A DNA stretch of 64,000 nt from Streptomyces sp. NBC_00490 (GTDB taxonomy: Bacteria; Actinomycetota; Actinomycetes; Streptomycetales; Streptomycetaceae). The translations under genes were made by a program, and so were the position numbers. The stretch covers positions 3,844,001 through 3,908,000 of the forward strand of contig NZ_CP107869.1 of the NCBI RefSeq assembly GCF_036013645.1. The letters run 5' to 3'. Positions 1 through 7,914 of the stretch are shown here, in pieces (positions within the stretch are counted from its first letter, which is position 1; the number at the start of each line of letters is the position of its first letter). Below the pieces are notes generated by a model that was given only the letters and a program-made list of their open reading frames with translations, was not told where the DNA came from and made no database searches.

Positions 1-78
1 AGAATCCGCCCCATCGGTGCCACACACGTTCGGGGCGGCTCCGTTCGCCGCCGTAAGTCCGGGGAAAGCAGGTCGGCC

Positions 79-801
79 GTGCTGTTGCGTCTGCCCACGT
101 CCGTGTCCGAGGCACAGCGGTGTCTGTCCGAGGGAGCGATACCCGTCGGCGGTGCCACGCTCCAGTGGGCGCTCTGGCAACGGGACGGCTTCCCGGAGCA
201 GGCGGTGTCGCTGCGCGAGGTGCCGGAGGCCAATGTGCTCGCCGCCGAGGAGCTGGGGGCGGCGGTGCTGCTGTCCCGGGTCGACGACCGGGTCCCGGAG
301 GTACTGCGCGGGGCGGCCTCGCGGGTGGGTACCGGGGCGGTGCGCCGGGCCGCGACGGTCGGCGGGAACATCGTCGGCAGCACTCTGCGCTGCCTTCTCC
401 CCGCGGCGCTCGTCCTGGACGCCCGCGCCACGGTGCTGGACGCGGAGGGCCCCTACGAGACCGACCTGAGCGAGCTCACGGCGAAGCGTCCGGTGCTGCT
501 GAGCCTGCGCTGGCGCACCCCGCTGGCCAGCAGCCACCGCAAGCTGCCCGACGAGCCGGGCGGCGCACCGCCGCTCGTCGTCGCGGTCGCGGTGACGGCC
601 GGGAGGGACGGGACGGACGGACACGTCCTGCGGGTCGCCGTCCGGGAGGGCTACGACGTGCTCTGCGAGAGCGTGGAGTACGACGGGGGGAACGGCCCGG
701 TCCTCGACGCCCTGGCGCGTACCCCGATCGGCGCGCTGCCCGCCGGGGCATGGGACGTGGTCCGCGAAGAGGTGACCACCATCCTCGACCGCGTCACCTG
801 A
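79..801 (+). CDS. FAD-binding subunit of a molybdenum hydroxylase (CoxM/XdhB type), short and solitary
   Basis: 240 aa from a GTG start preceded by a GCAGG-like site. The protein matches the FAD_binding_5 fold of xanthine dehydrogenase/CO dehydrogenase medium subunits: an early 'VGGATLQW' segment corresponds to the first FAD loop and 'AATVGGNIV' to the second glycine-rich FAD loop ('TIGGN'). In the family this subunit passes electrons from the 2Fe-2S subunit to FAD and on to NAD or a quinone. It is shorter than the usual ~290 aa. No large molybdopterin or 2Fe-2S subunit follows it; partners could lie to the left, outside the window. The family is clear from the motifs; the substrate cannot be inferred. 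Confidence 0.8.
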   Translation: MLLRLPTSVSEAQRCLSEGAIPVGGATLQWALWQRDGFPEQAVSLREVPEANVLAAEELGAAVLLSRVDDRVPEVLRGAASRVGTGAVRRAATVGGNIVGSTLRCLLPAALVLDARATVLDAEGPYETDLSELTAKRPVLLSLRWRTPLASSHRKLPDEPGGAPPLVVAVAVTAGRDGTDGHVLRVAVREGYDVLCESVEYDGGNGPVLDALARTPIGALPAGAWDVVREEVTTILDRVT

Positions 802-818
802 ACCGCCCGCCGCGAGCG

Positions 819-1952
819 TCAGGCCGACCGGCGGAAACCGATGGTCGGCACCGCCCGCCGCAACGGCCACGGGCTCGTCTGCTCCGTGGGCACCAGGTCC
901 GCCAGGAACCCGTAGCGCCGCAGGGCCGTGGGGTCCTGTCCCTCGACGGACTGGACCTTGCGCCACCAGGCCCCGATCTCGGACCAGCCCGGCGCTGACA
1001 GCGACCCGCCGAACTCCTGCACCGACAACGCGGCCGTGAGCCCCGCGAAGGCCAGCCGGTCGGCCAGCGGCCAGCCCGCCAGCGTGCCGGTGACGAAACC
1101 GGCCACGAAGACGTCGCCGGCGCCGGTGGGGTCGAGGGCCTCCACGGCGATGGCGGGGACCTCTGCGGTCTCCCCCGTGCGCCGGTCCACCGCGTACGCG
1201 CCGTCCGCGCCGAGGGTGACCACGGCCAGCGGCACATGTGCGGTGAGGGCGTGGGCGGCCTCGCGGGGGCAGGAGGCGCCGGTGTACCGCATGGCCTCCT
1301 CCGCGTTCGGCAGGAACGCCTCGCAGTGCTCCAGATCGGCCAGACCCGCCAGGTCCCAGGCACCGGTCTCGTCCCAGCCGACGTCGGCGAAGATGCGGGT
1401 GCCCTCGCGCGCGGCCTGGGTGATCCAGGGGGCCCGCTTGCCCGGCACCAGCGAGGCCACGGCCGCACGCGCGCGGGGCGGGCAGTCCGGGGCGGCTTCC
1501 TCGGGGGGCGGTTCGTGGCCGTGGGAGACCATCGTGCGCTCGCCCTCGTACGCCATCGAGACGGTGACCGGGGAGTGCCAGCCGGTGACCGTGCGGGACG
1601 GCGAGAGGTCGATGCCCTCACCCTGCTCCAGCGCGTCCCAGCAGTACTCGCCGTAGTGATCGGAGCCGAAGGCGGCGGCAAGGGACGTTTTCAGCCCCAG
1701 CCGGGCCAGCGCGGTGGCCATGTTCGCGACACCGCCGGGGCTCGACCCCATCCCGCGCGCCCAGGACTCGGTCCCGCGCACCGGGGCGGAGTCGAGCCCG
1801 GTGAAGATGATGTCGAGGAAGACGGGGCCGGTCAGATACACGTCCCAGGGCGGATCGTCCGGTGCGCGCAGGGCGGCCAGCGGGTCGACCCGGGCCTGGC
1901 AGTGGCCGGTCTCTCCGGTGTCGTACGACGGTCCCTTCCCGGACACGATCAC
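819..1952 (-). CDS. PfkB/ribokinase-family carbohydrate or nucleoside kinase
   Basis: 377 aa from the GTG at 1952, chosen because AGGGAG lies 6 nt upstream; a longer in-frame reading to 2024 has no ribosome site. Visible PfkB signatures are 'SSPGGVANMATALARLG' near the N terminus (substrate lid and glycine motif) and 'DPTGAGDVFVAGF' near residue 280, which carries the anion hole and the catalytic Asp. The family transfers the ATP gamma-phosphate to a hydroxyl of a sugar or nucleoside; the substrate cannot be told from sequence. It converges with the FAD-binding gene, with only 17 bp between stops. No sugar pathway genes adjoin it directly, although the glucarate genes lie upstream on the same strand. 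Confidence 0.85.
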   Translation of the reverse strand: MIVSGKGPSYDTGETGHCQARVDPLAALRAPDDPPWDVYLTGPVFLDIIFTGLDSAPVRGTESWARGMGSSPGGVANMATALARLGLKTSLAAAFGSDHYGEYCWDALEQGEGIDLSPSRTVTGWHSPVTVSMAYEGERTMVSHGHEPPPEEAAPDCPPRARAAVASLVPGKRAPWITQAAREGTRIFADVGWDETGAWDLAGLADLEHCEAFLPNAEEAMRYTGASCPREAAHALTAHVPLAVVTLGADGAYAVDRRTGETAEVPAIAVEALDPTGAGDVFVAGFVTGTLAGWPLADRLAFAGLTAALSVQEFGGSLSAPGWSEIGAWWRKVQSVEGQDPTALRRYGFLADLVPTEQTSPWPLRRAVPTIGFRRSA

Positions 1953-2120
1953 GGTGCGCTCCCTGACATGGTGCCGATCAGGCCAGTCTGCACCACACCA
2001 CCGACAACCGACCGCCGCGCACACCCGACCCGCCCGTGAGTCGCCTTGGGGCGGAGAAGGCCGCCGCCACCTTCACGGTCCGTGTCCGGAGGGCTCCGCC
2101 TCTCCACGCCGGGCCCAGGT

Positions 2121-2152
2121 ATTTCAGTCCGCCCAGCGTTCGACGACGAGGG
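2121..2152 (+). repeat. Degenerate copy of dispersed repeat family 1 (head motif only)
   Basis: The stretch around 'CAGTCCGCCCAGCGTTCGA' reads like a mutated version of the head of the full copy at 2218 ('CAGCCCGTCCGGCGTTTGA'). It lies in the 408-bp gene-free interval 1953-2360, which otherwise holds the GTG ribosome site of the PfkB gene and the full repeat copy; no other reading frame in this interval looks real. Confidence 0.5.
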
Positions 2153-2217
2153 TTTGCCATCCCGATCCCCCACCCACCCGCAGGTGGCCGCACCTCTCGA
2201 CGCCGGTCCATGTCTTT

Positions 2218-2353
2218 CAGCCCGTCCGGCGTTTGAGGACGAGGCCCCTTCAGGGCCGACGGGGGTCTGGGGGCGGAGCCCCCAGGGGCCGGGGTCGAAG
2301 GGGCAGCGCCCCTGGAGGATGGGACGGGTAGGGGCGGCGGGGGCGAGAAAAGG
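2218..2353 (+). repeat. Dispersed repeat family 1, full copy
   Basis: This ~136-bp element is nearly identical to 34318-34450. It contains two GC-rich hairpins, GGGGGC-ggag-(C)CCCC and GGGGC-AGC-GCCCC. It begins 8 bp beyond the stop codon of the glucarate dehydratase gene, so on the minus strand it forms that gene's 3' end and may help terminate or stabilise its transcript. No protein product is supported. Confidence 0.8.
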
Positions 2354-2360
2354 CCCGGCG

Positions 2361-3650
2361 CTACCAGCGGGGCACGCTCGGCGTCACCCACCCCGCCTCG
2401 GCGACCCGCATCGCCGCCGCGTCGTCCCGCTCCCGCAGCGCCCCGTCGTCGTCGAGCCACCGCTGATGCAGGAACTCCAGCTTCCCCCGGTCCAGTTCGA
2501 CCCCGAGCCCCGGCGCGTCCGAGACGGCGACCCTGCCGTCGTCGAAGGTCAGCCGCGAGGTGAGGACGTCCTCCGACTGCCAGGGATAGTGGGAGTCGCA
2601 CGCGTGGTGCAGGTTGGGCACGGTGGCCGCCACATGCGTCATCGCCGCCAGCGAGATCCCCAGATGGGTGTTGGAGTGCATGGACACCCCGACCCCGAAC
2701 GTCCGGCAGATCGCGGCGAGTTGCTGGGTGTTGCGCAACCCGCCCCAGTAGTGGTGATCCGACAGCACCACCTGCACGGCATCGCGAGCGAACGCCTCCT
2801 TGATCTCCGCGAAAGTCGTCACGCACATGTTGGTGGCGAGCGGCACATCGGTCCCGGCGGACACCGCGGCCATGGCCGGCGTACCGAGGGCCGGGTCCTC
2901 CAGGTACTCGAGGACGTCCCCGAGCTCCTCGGCGACCTTCAGTGAAGTCTCCACGGACCAGGCCCCGTTGGGGTCGAGCCGCAGCGGATGCCCGGGAAAG
3001 GCCTCCGCCAGCGCCCGCACGGCGGCGATCTCCTCATCCGGCGGAAAGACCCCGCCCTTCAGCTTGAACGACGTGAACCCGTACCGCTCCTTGAACAGCC
3101 GCGCCTGCTCCACGACCCCGGCCGGATCCACGGCCGCCCCCCAGTCGTCCTTCTCGCAGGCCACGCCGGAGGGATGGTCGGCCCACCGGTAGAACAGGTA
3201 CGCGCTGTACTCGACCGCGTCCCGCACCTTCCCTCCGAGCAGCGCGTGCACCGGCAGCCCGAGCGTCTTGCCGAGCGCGTCGAGACAGGCGACCTCGAAC
3301 CCGGAGACGACGGACAGCCGCAGCTTGTCGGCGGTCTGGACACCGCGCAGCCCGCCGACGTCGACCTGCCCCAAGACCCGGGAGGAGTCGACCGAGACGT
3401 CCTCGGCGACCGCGAACAGCCCGTTCAGGTCGGACACCTGCCGCCCCACCAGCTTCTCGGCGAAGGGCCGCGCCAGCTCCAGGTACTTGGTGTCGCCGTA
3501 CGTCTCCCCGACGCCGGTCACCCCGTCCACGGTCTCCACCTCCACGATCAGGCGGGGGGTGTACGGCTGGTGCACGCCCTGCGTGTTGAGCAGCGGCGGA
3601 TCGGCGACGAGGATCGGCGTCAGCCGGACCTCCGCGATGGTGAGGTTCAC
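2361..3650 (-). CDS. gudD: D-glucarate dehydratase (enolase superfamily)
   Basis: 429 aa from the GTG at 3650, preceded by AGGAG at 7 nt spacing; its start overlaps the kdgD stop in a GTGA. The enolase-superfamily C-terminal barrel shows the glucarate dehydratase type of active site: 'FKLKGG' (KxK base), 'LRLDPNGAW' (metal Asp), 'YLEDP' (metal Glu), 'ATNMCV' (metal Asn typical of GlucD) and 'MHSNTHLG' (catalytic His). The enzyme dehydrates D-glucarate (and often L-idarate) to 5-dehydro-4-deoxy-D-glucarate, the substrate of the kdgD product encoded just upstream. The two genes are translationally coupled, which supports a dedicated aldarate pathway. A galactarate-acting relative cannot be fully excluded. 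Confidence 0.88.
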   Translation of the reverse strand: MNLTIAEVRLTPILVADPPLLNTQGVHQPYTPRLIVEVETVDGVTGVGETYGDTKYLELARPFAEKLVGRQVSDLNGLFAVAEDVSVDSSRVLGQVDVGGLRGVQTADKLRLSVVSGFEVACLDALGKTLGLPVHALLGGKVRDAVEYSAYLFYRWADHPSGVACEKDDWGAAVDPAGVVEQARLFKERYGFTSFKLKGGVFPPDEEIAAVRALAEAFPGHPLRLDPNGAWSVETSLKVAEELGDVLEYLEDPALGTPAMAAVSAGTDVPLATNMCVTTFAEIKEAFARDAVQVVLSDHHYWGGLRNTQQLAAICRTFGVGVSMHSNTHLGISLAAMTHVAATVPNLHHACDSHYPWQSEDVLTSRLTFDDGRVAVSDAPGLGVELDRGKLEFLHQRWLDDDGALRERDDAAAMRVAEAGWVTPSVPRW

Positions 3651-4594
3651 AGGTCGGCTCCTACGAGGTCGAGGCCGGTGGCGAGGAGGGACGCGAGGTC
3701 GGCCAGGTCGGCGGCCGACGGATCGGTCAGGGGTGCGCGTACGGGACCCACGGGACGGCCCCGCAGCCGGGCCGCGGCCTTCACGAGCGACACGGCGTAG
3801 CCGGGGACGCGGTCGCGGAGTTCGACGAGCGGGACGTAGAAGTCGCGCAGCAGCTTCTCCACCGTGCCCTCCTCGCCTGACTTCAGCGCGCCGAAGAAGG
3901 CGTCGGCGATCTCCGGGGCGAAGGCGTGGACGGCGGAGGAGTAGGCGGGGACGCCGACGGTGGCGTAGGCGCGGGCCTGGATCTCGGCGGTGGCGGCGCC
4001 GTTGAAGAAGAGGAAGCCCTCGGGGGCGGCGAGGGTGAGGCGCTGGAGGCGGTCGAGGTCGCTGTGGCCGTCCTTGAGGCCGATGACGGTGGGGATGGCG
4101 GCCAGTTGCCGGAACGCCTCCACGCCGAACGCGACCTGTCCGCGCTGGTAGGCGATGAGCGGCAGCCGGGTCCGCGCGGCGATCTCCGCCACCTGCCGGA
4201 CGAGTCCCTCCTGCGGGGCGGCGACCAGGTAGTGCGGGAGCACCAGCAGCGCGTCGGCGCCGGCCTCCTCGGCGATGCGGGCGAAGCGGACGGCCTGCGC
4301 CCAGCCATAGCCGATCCCGGCGACGACGGGCACCCGGCCGGCGGACTCCTGGACGGCCGCCGAGACCACGGTCCGGTACTCGTCCTCGTCCAGGGAGAAG
4401 AACTCGCCGGTGCCGCAGGCGGGGAAGACGGCGCCGGGGGCGGTGGCGATCTGGGCGGCGACATGGGTGCGGAAGCCGTCCGGGTCGAGGGAGCCGTCGG
4501 CGTGGAAGCTGGTCAGCGGGAACGACAGCACGCCGCCCGCCATGCCCGCCGCCAGCCGCCGCACGACGTCGCCCGTATCGAGACTCACCCTCAC
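3647..4594 (-). CDS. kdgD: 5-dehydro-4-deoxyglucarate dehydratase
   Basis: 315 aa, DHDPS/N-acetylneuraminate lyase superfamily barrel. 'IAYQRG' supplies the Tyr and 'VIGLKDGHSDL' the Schiff-base Lys expected for KDG dehydratase; an early 'ACGTGEFFSL' phosphate/carboxylate-binding loop is the KdgD variant. It decarboxylates and dehydrates 5-keto-4-deoxyglucarate to alpha-ketoglutarate semialdehyde. The start is a GTG at 4594 behind AGGGAG; a second GTG six bases in (4588) has better spacing. First gene of the kdgD-gudD operon and divergent from the IclR regulator. The semialdehyde dehydrogenase that would finish the pathway is not in this window. Confidence 0.9.
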   Translation of the reverse strand: MRVSLDTGDVVRRLAAGMAGGVLSFPLTSFHADGSLDPDGFRTHVAAQIATAPGAVFPACGTGEFFSLDEDEYRTVVSAAVQESAGRVPVVAGIGYGWAQAVRFARIAEEAGADALLVLPHYLVAAPQEGLVRQVAEIAARTRLPLIAYQRGQVAFGVEAFRQLAAIPTVIGLKDGHSDLDRLQRLTLAAPEGFLFFNGAATAEIQARAYATVGVPAYSSAVHAFAPEIADAFFGALKSGEEGTVEKLLRDFYVPLVELRDRVPGYAVSLVKAAARLRGRPVGPVRAPLTDPSAADLADLASLLATGLDLVGADL

Positions 4595-4692
4595 TCATCT
4601 CCCTATGTAGACATCATCCACGTATGAAGATGGAGATTAGATACACGAACCGCGACCGTCAATGGCGCGGACACCCCGATTACGATCGGTGC
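4595..4692. promoter_or_regulatory. Divergent promoter/operator region between kdgD-gudD and the IclR gene
   Basis: This 98-bp gap is more AT-rich than its surroundings. It holds an inverted repeat ATCTCC (4597-4602)/GGAGAT (4632-4637) and, inside it, TCAT-N6-ATGA (4614-4627), a plausible operator for the neighbouring IclR protein. Just before the IclR start, TACGAT (4681-4686) with GTCAAT 17 bp upstream fits a promoter whose transcript would begin close to the ATG. The operator assignment is inference. Confidence 0.5.
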
Positions 4693-5478
4693 ATGTCGGA
4701 GACAGGGGGCGTGCGCGAGGTGAAGTCGGCCGCGCGGACGGTCGAGCTGCTGGAAGTGCTGGCCGCGCGCGGGGACCGCCCGGCGCGGTTGCAGGAGCTG
4801 GCGGACGAGCTGGAGGTGCCGCGCAGCTCGATGTACGCGCTGCTGCAGACCCTGATCTCCCGCGGCTGGGTCCGCACCGACGTCACCGGTTCGCTCTACG
4901 GCATCGGCATCCACGCCCTGCTGACCGGCACGAGCTACCTCGACTCCGACCCGCGCGTCCGGGTCGTACGCCCCTATCTCGACGAGGCGTCCCAGGCGCT
5001 CGGCGAGACCATCCACATGGGCCGCCTGGACGGCCGGGACGTGGCGTATCTGGCGACCCGCGAGTCCCACGAGTACCTGCGCACGATCAGCCGCGTCGGC
5101 CGCCGCCTTCCCGCCCACGTCGGCGCCCTGGGCAAGGCCCTCCTGGCCGAACACCCCGACGACGAGCTGCCGGAGGGCCCGTACGAGGCCCTGACCCCCA
5201 ACTCCCACACCACCCGCGACGCCCTGACGGCCGACCTCCGCGAGATCCGCTCCCGCGGCCACTCCGTCGACCGCGAGGAGGGCGTCCTCGGCATCATCGG
5301 CTTCGGTTTCGCCCTGCGCTACGACTCCCCCGCGCAGGACGCCATCAGCTGCGCGGTCCCGGTGGCCCGGCTGACCCCGGCGCACGAGGAGCAGATCATC
5401 GCGGTGATGAGGGAGATCAGGGCCAAGATCGAGGCGACGGTACCGGCGGCGGGCGGGGCCGCCGTTCACTGGCGTTGA
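4693..5478 (+). CDS. IclR-family transcriptional regulator, probably of the glucarate genes
   Basis: 261 aa from the ATG at 4693; an in-frame ATG at 4624 exists but lies in the presumed promoter and has no ribosome site. The first ~65 residues form the IclR winged helix-turn-helix ('SAARTVELLEVLA', 'LQELADELEVPRSSMYALLQ'). The rest is the effector-binding domain, with 'GRRLPAHVGALGKALLA' and 'DREEGVLGIIGFG' as conserved landmarks. The family binds short palindromes and responds to small carboxylates or aromatic acids. Its divergent position next to kdgD-gudD suggests it controls aldarate catabolism, possibly sensing glucarate. The effector is unproven. Confidence 0.88.
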   Translation: MSETGGVREVKSAARTVELLEVLAARGDRPARLQELADELEVPRSSMYALLQTLISRGWVRTDVTGSLYGIGIHALLTGTSYLDSDPRVRVVRPYLDEASQALGETIHMGRLDGRDVAYLATRESHEYLRTISRVGRRLPAHVGALGKALLAEHPDDELPEGPYEALTPNSHTTRDALTADLREIRSRGHSVDREEGVLGIIGFGFALRYDSPAQDAISCAVPVARLTPAHEEQIIAVMREIRAKIEATVPAAGGAAVHWR

Positions 5479-5652
5479 GGCGCTCGTTTACCCGGCATTC
5501 CCCACCCGAAACACCACGTGCCTCAGATCACACCCCCCACTCTTCTTCTGAAACCGCGTGCTTGATACAAATTGCCCGCGCGTTCCTGTCCGTCGACGGT
5601 CGTCGCCCATCCCCTTTTTGAGCCGCTTCTTTCGCATGCCCAGGGAACGCCC

Positions 5653-6840
5653 GTGTTCGCCCCCCGCACCATCGCCTGGCCCCTCGTCGCCCTTTTCACG
5701 GCCGGGTACCTCGCCCCGTACCTCCTCCCGACCACCGTCGGCAGACTGGACTCGGGTCTTCCACTGACCGCCACTCAGGCGGGCGCCGTCGGCAGTGCGC
5801 TGCTGCTGAGTTCGGCGTCCGCGGGGTTCCTGCTGGCGTCGAAGGTGGACCGGATCGGCGCGCGGAGGCTGGCGCGGATCGGACTCGCCCTCGCGGTGGC
5901 CGGCTACGGCTGGGCCGCGCTCAGCGGCAGCGTCGCGGCCGTCGTCACCGGCGCGATGATCGGCGGGTTCGGATCCGGTACGGCCACCACGGTCGCCGCC
6001 ACCGGGATCGCCGCCCAGCGCGACCCCCACCGCACGACCACACTCGGTCTGCTCGGCGTCTCCGCCCTGGCGGGCGCCGTCTATCTGACCGTCCCGCACC
6101 TGGGACCGGGCCACGGCCAGCCCCTGGCCGCGATCGCCCTCACCGCCCTCGCCGTCTGGCCCCTGACGAACCGTCTCCCGCCGGCCCCGGCCGCCACCCC
6201 GCAGACCCGCCGGACGAGGACCCCCCTCCCCCACTTCCGGTCCGGGCTGCTCCTCGCCGCCACCCTCCCCTGCTGGTCCCTCGCCCAGAACGCCCTCTGG
6301 GGCGTCAGCGGCCACATCGGCCTCACCCAGGCCCACCTGACGGAGACCACGGTCGGCGCCGTCTTCGCCGTGGCGCTCGGCGCGGGCCTGCTCGGCGTCA
6401 TCGGCGCGGGCACCCTCGGCCCCCGCCTCGGCCACGCCCTGCCCATCGGCGCGGGCACGGCCCTGATCGCCGCCTGCATCGCCCTCAGTGCCTCCGCGAC
6501 CGACCTGACGACCTTCGCGACCGGCGAGATCGCCTGGAACACGCTCTACCCGATCGTCCTGTCCTACGTCATAGGCCTCGCCGCCACCCTGGACCCCCGC
6601 GGCAGATGGGCGGTCCTGGTCGGCTCGGCATCATCCCTGGGCACGGCGGCAGGCCCCCTCGCAGGCAGCCTGCTCGCGGCCCAGGCAGGCTTCCCGGCCA
6701 TGGGCCTGCTCCTGGCAGCAGGGCTGTTGGTCATCGCCGTACCGATGACGGCAGTGGCAGCGGGCACGGGACGTCACAAACTGCCGGTGGTGGAAATCCC
6801 GGTGGAGGCTCCGGCATACGACAGGGCAACGGCCGCGTAA
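5653..6840 (+). CDS. Major facilitator superfamily transporter
   Basis: 395 aa from the GTG at 5653, preceded by AGGGA at suitable spacing. The protein is almost entirely hydrophobic, with about twelve predicted membrane segments. The loop 'SKVDRIGARRLARIG' between segments 2 and 3 corresponds to the MFS motif A, and 'GFGSGTATTVAATG' is a glycine-rich segment 4. There is no clear substrate signature. It follows the IclR gene after a 174-bp gap that contains an AT-rich patch (around 5555-5575) suitable for its own promoter, so membership of the glucarate regulon is uncertain. Confidence 0.8.
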   Translation: MFAPRTIAWPLVALFTAGYLAPYLLPTTVGRLDSGLPLTATQAGAVGSALLLSSASAGFLLASKVDRIGARRLARIGLALAVAGYGWAALSGSVAAVVTGAMIGGFGSGTATTVAATGIAAQRDPHRTTTLGLLGVSALAGAVYLTVPHLGPGHGQPLAAIALTALAVWPLTNRLPPAPAATPQTRRTRTPLPHFRSGLLLAATLPCWSLAQNALWGVSGHIGLTQAHLTETTVGAVFAVALGAGLLGVIGAGTLGPRLGHALPIGAGTALIAACIALSASATDLTTFATGEIAWNTLYPIVLSYVIGLAATLDPRGRWAVLVGSASSLGTAAGPLAGSLLAAQAGFPAMGLLLAAGLLVIAVPMTAVAAGTGRHKLPVVEIPVEAPAYDRATAA

Positions 6841-6841
6841 G

Positions 6842-6896
6842 CGCCCCGTTAGGGGCGCGGGGAACTGCGCGATCAACCCCCACCGGCCCGCAGCCG
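6842..6896 (+). repeat. Dispersed repeat family 2, copy A, with a short terminator-like hairpin
   Basis: CGCCCC-gtta-GGGGCG forms a 6-bp hairpin directly after the MFS stop. The element from 6851 ('AGGGGCGCGGGGAACTGCGC' and onward to 'CGCAGCCG') recurs at 21443 and 57442. It sits between the convergent MFS and deaminase genes. Confidence 0.75.
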
Positions 6897-6901
6897 GAAA
6901 A

Positions 6902-7894
6902 CTACGAAAACTCGTAGCTCTCCACTTCACCCAGATACCGCTGACGCCGCTCCTCGTCATGCTCCAGGAAGGACGCGACAAAGGAGTTCCGCGCAAGCTC
7001 CCGCAACCGCTCCTCGCCAAGGCCCAGCGCCAAGCGCACCGCATCGAAGTTGTCTCCGGCGTACCCCCCGAAGTACGCCGGATCATCGGAGTTCACCGTG
7101 CACAACAACCCCGCATCCAGCATCGCCGGAAGCGGATGATCCGCCAGCACATCAACCGTCCGCAGCCGCACGTTCGACAACGGGCACAGCGTCAGCGGCA
7201 CGCGGTCCCGGACCAACCGCGCCACCAGCTCGGGGTCCTCCATGCACCGCAGCCCGTGATCGATCCGCTCCACGCCGAGCACATCGAGGGCCTGCGTGAT
7301 GTACTCCGGCGGCCCCTCCTCCCCGGCATGGGCCACGCGTCGCAGCCCGAGGGCCGCAGCCGCCTCGTACACCTCGCGGAACTTGACCGGCGGATGCCCG
7401 ACCTCGGCGGAGTCGAGCCCGACACCGACGATCCGGTCGAGATACGGCTTCGCGGCGTCCAGCGTCTCCAGGGCCGACTCGGCGGACTCGTCCCGCAGGA
7501 AGCACAGGATCAGCTGCGTGGAGACACCGTGGTTCGCCTCGCTGCTGCCGAGCGCCCGCCACAGCCCGTCGACGACCGTCCCCATGCCCACACCGCGCGC
7601 GAGGTGCGCCTGCGGGTCGAAGAAGATCTCCGCGTGCCGCACCCCCTGCGCGGCGGCGCGGGCGAGGTACGCGTTCGCGAGGTCCTCGAAGTCCCGTTCG
7701 GTGCGCAGGACGGCCATGAGCTCGTAGTACAGGTTCAGGAAGGACTGGAGGTCCTCGAACTGGTACGCCTTGCGGAGCTCGTCCGTGTCCGCGTACGGCA
7801 GTTCGACGCCGTTGCGGGCGGCCAGCTCGAACGCCAGCTCGGGCTCCAGCGTGCCTTCGATGTGCAGGTGCAGTTCAGCTTTGGGGAGGGGCAT
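6902..7894 (-). CDS. Adenine deaminase-like member of the adenosine/AMP deaminase family
   Basis: 330 aa. Zinc-site motifs are 'ELHLHIEGTLEPEL' (two His), 'AHAGEEGPP' (His and catalytic Glu) and 'TVNSDDPAYFGGY' (metal and catalytic Asp). It would hydrolytically deaminate a purine. Several features, notably 'FFDPQAHLARGV' and 'GLDSAEVGHPPVKF', resemble the yeast Aah1-type adenine deaminases more than classical adenosine deaminases, so adenine to hypoxanthine is a real alternative to adenosine to inosine. No strong ribosome site precedes the ATG at 7894, but TACGAT lies a few bases upstream, suggesting a near-leaderless transcript. It is followed by repeat family 2. Confidence 0.85.
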   Translation of the reverse strand: MPLPKAELHLHIEGTLEPELAFELAARNGVELPYADTDELRKAYQFEDLQSFLNLYYELMAVLRTERDFEDLANAYLARAAAQGVRHAEIFFDPQAHLARGVGMGTVVDGLWRALGSSEANHGVSTQLILCFLRDESAESALETLDAAKPYLDRIVGVGLDSAEVGHPPVKFREVYEAAAALGLRRVAHAGEEGPPEYITQALDVLGVERIDHGLRCMEDPELVARLVRDRVPLTLCPLSNVRLRTVDVLADHPLPAMLDAGLLCTVNSDDPAYFGGYAGDNFDAVRLALGLGEERLRELARNSFVASFLEHDEERRQRYLGEVESYEFS

Positions 7895-7914
7895 CGAAGC
7901 ATCGTACGGGTGGT

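Noticed and set aside
1978..2826. Minus-strand 282-codon frame across the gap and the gudD 3' end
   Set aside because: Composed of repeat family 1 translated and shadow of gudD; no start site or family.
2361..4598. A frame that appears to fuse kdgD and gudD
   Set aside because: The upstream part is out of frame with kdgD and has no homology; gudD starts at 3650 and kdgD has its own frame.
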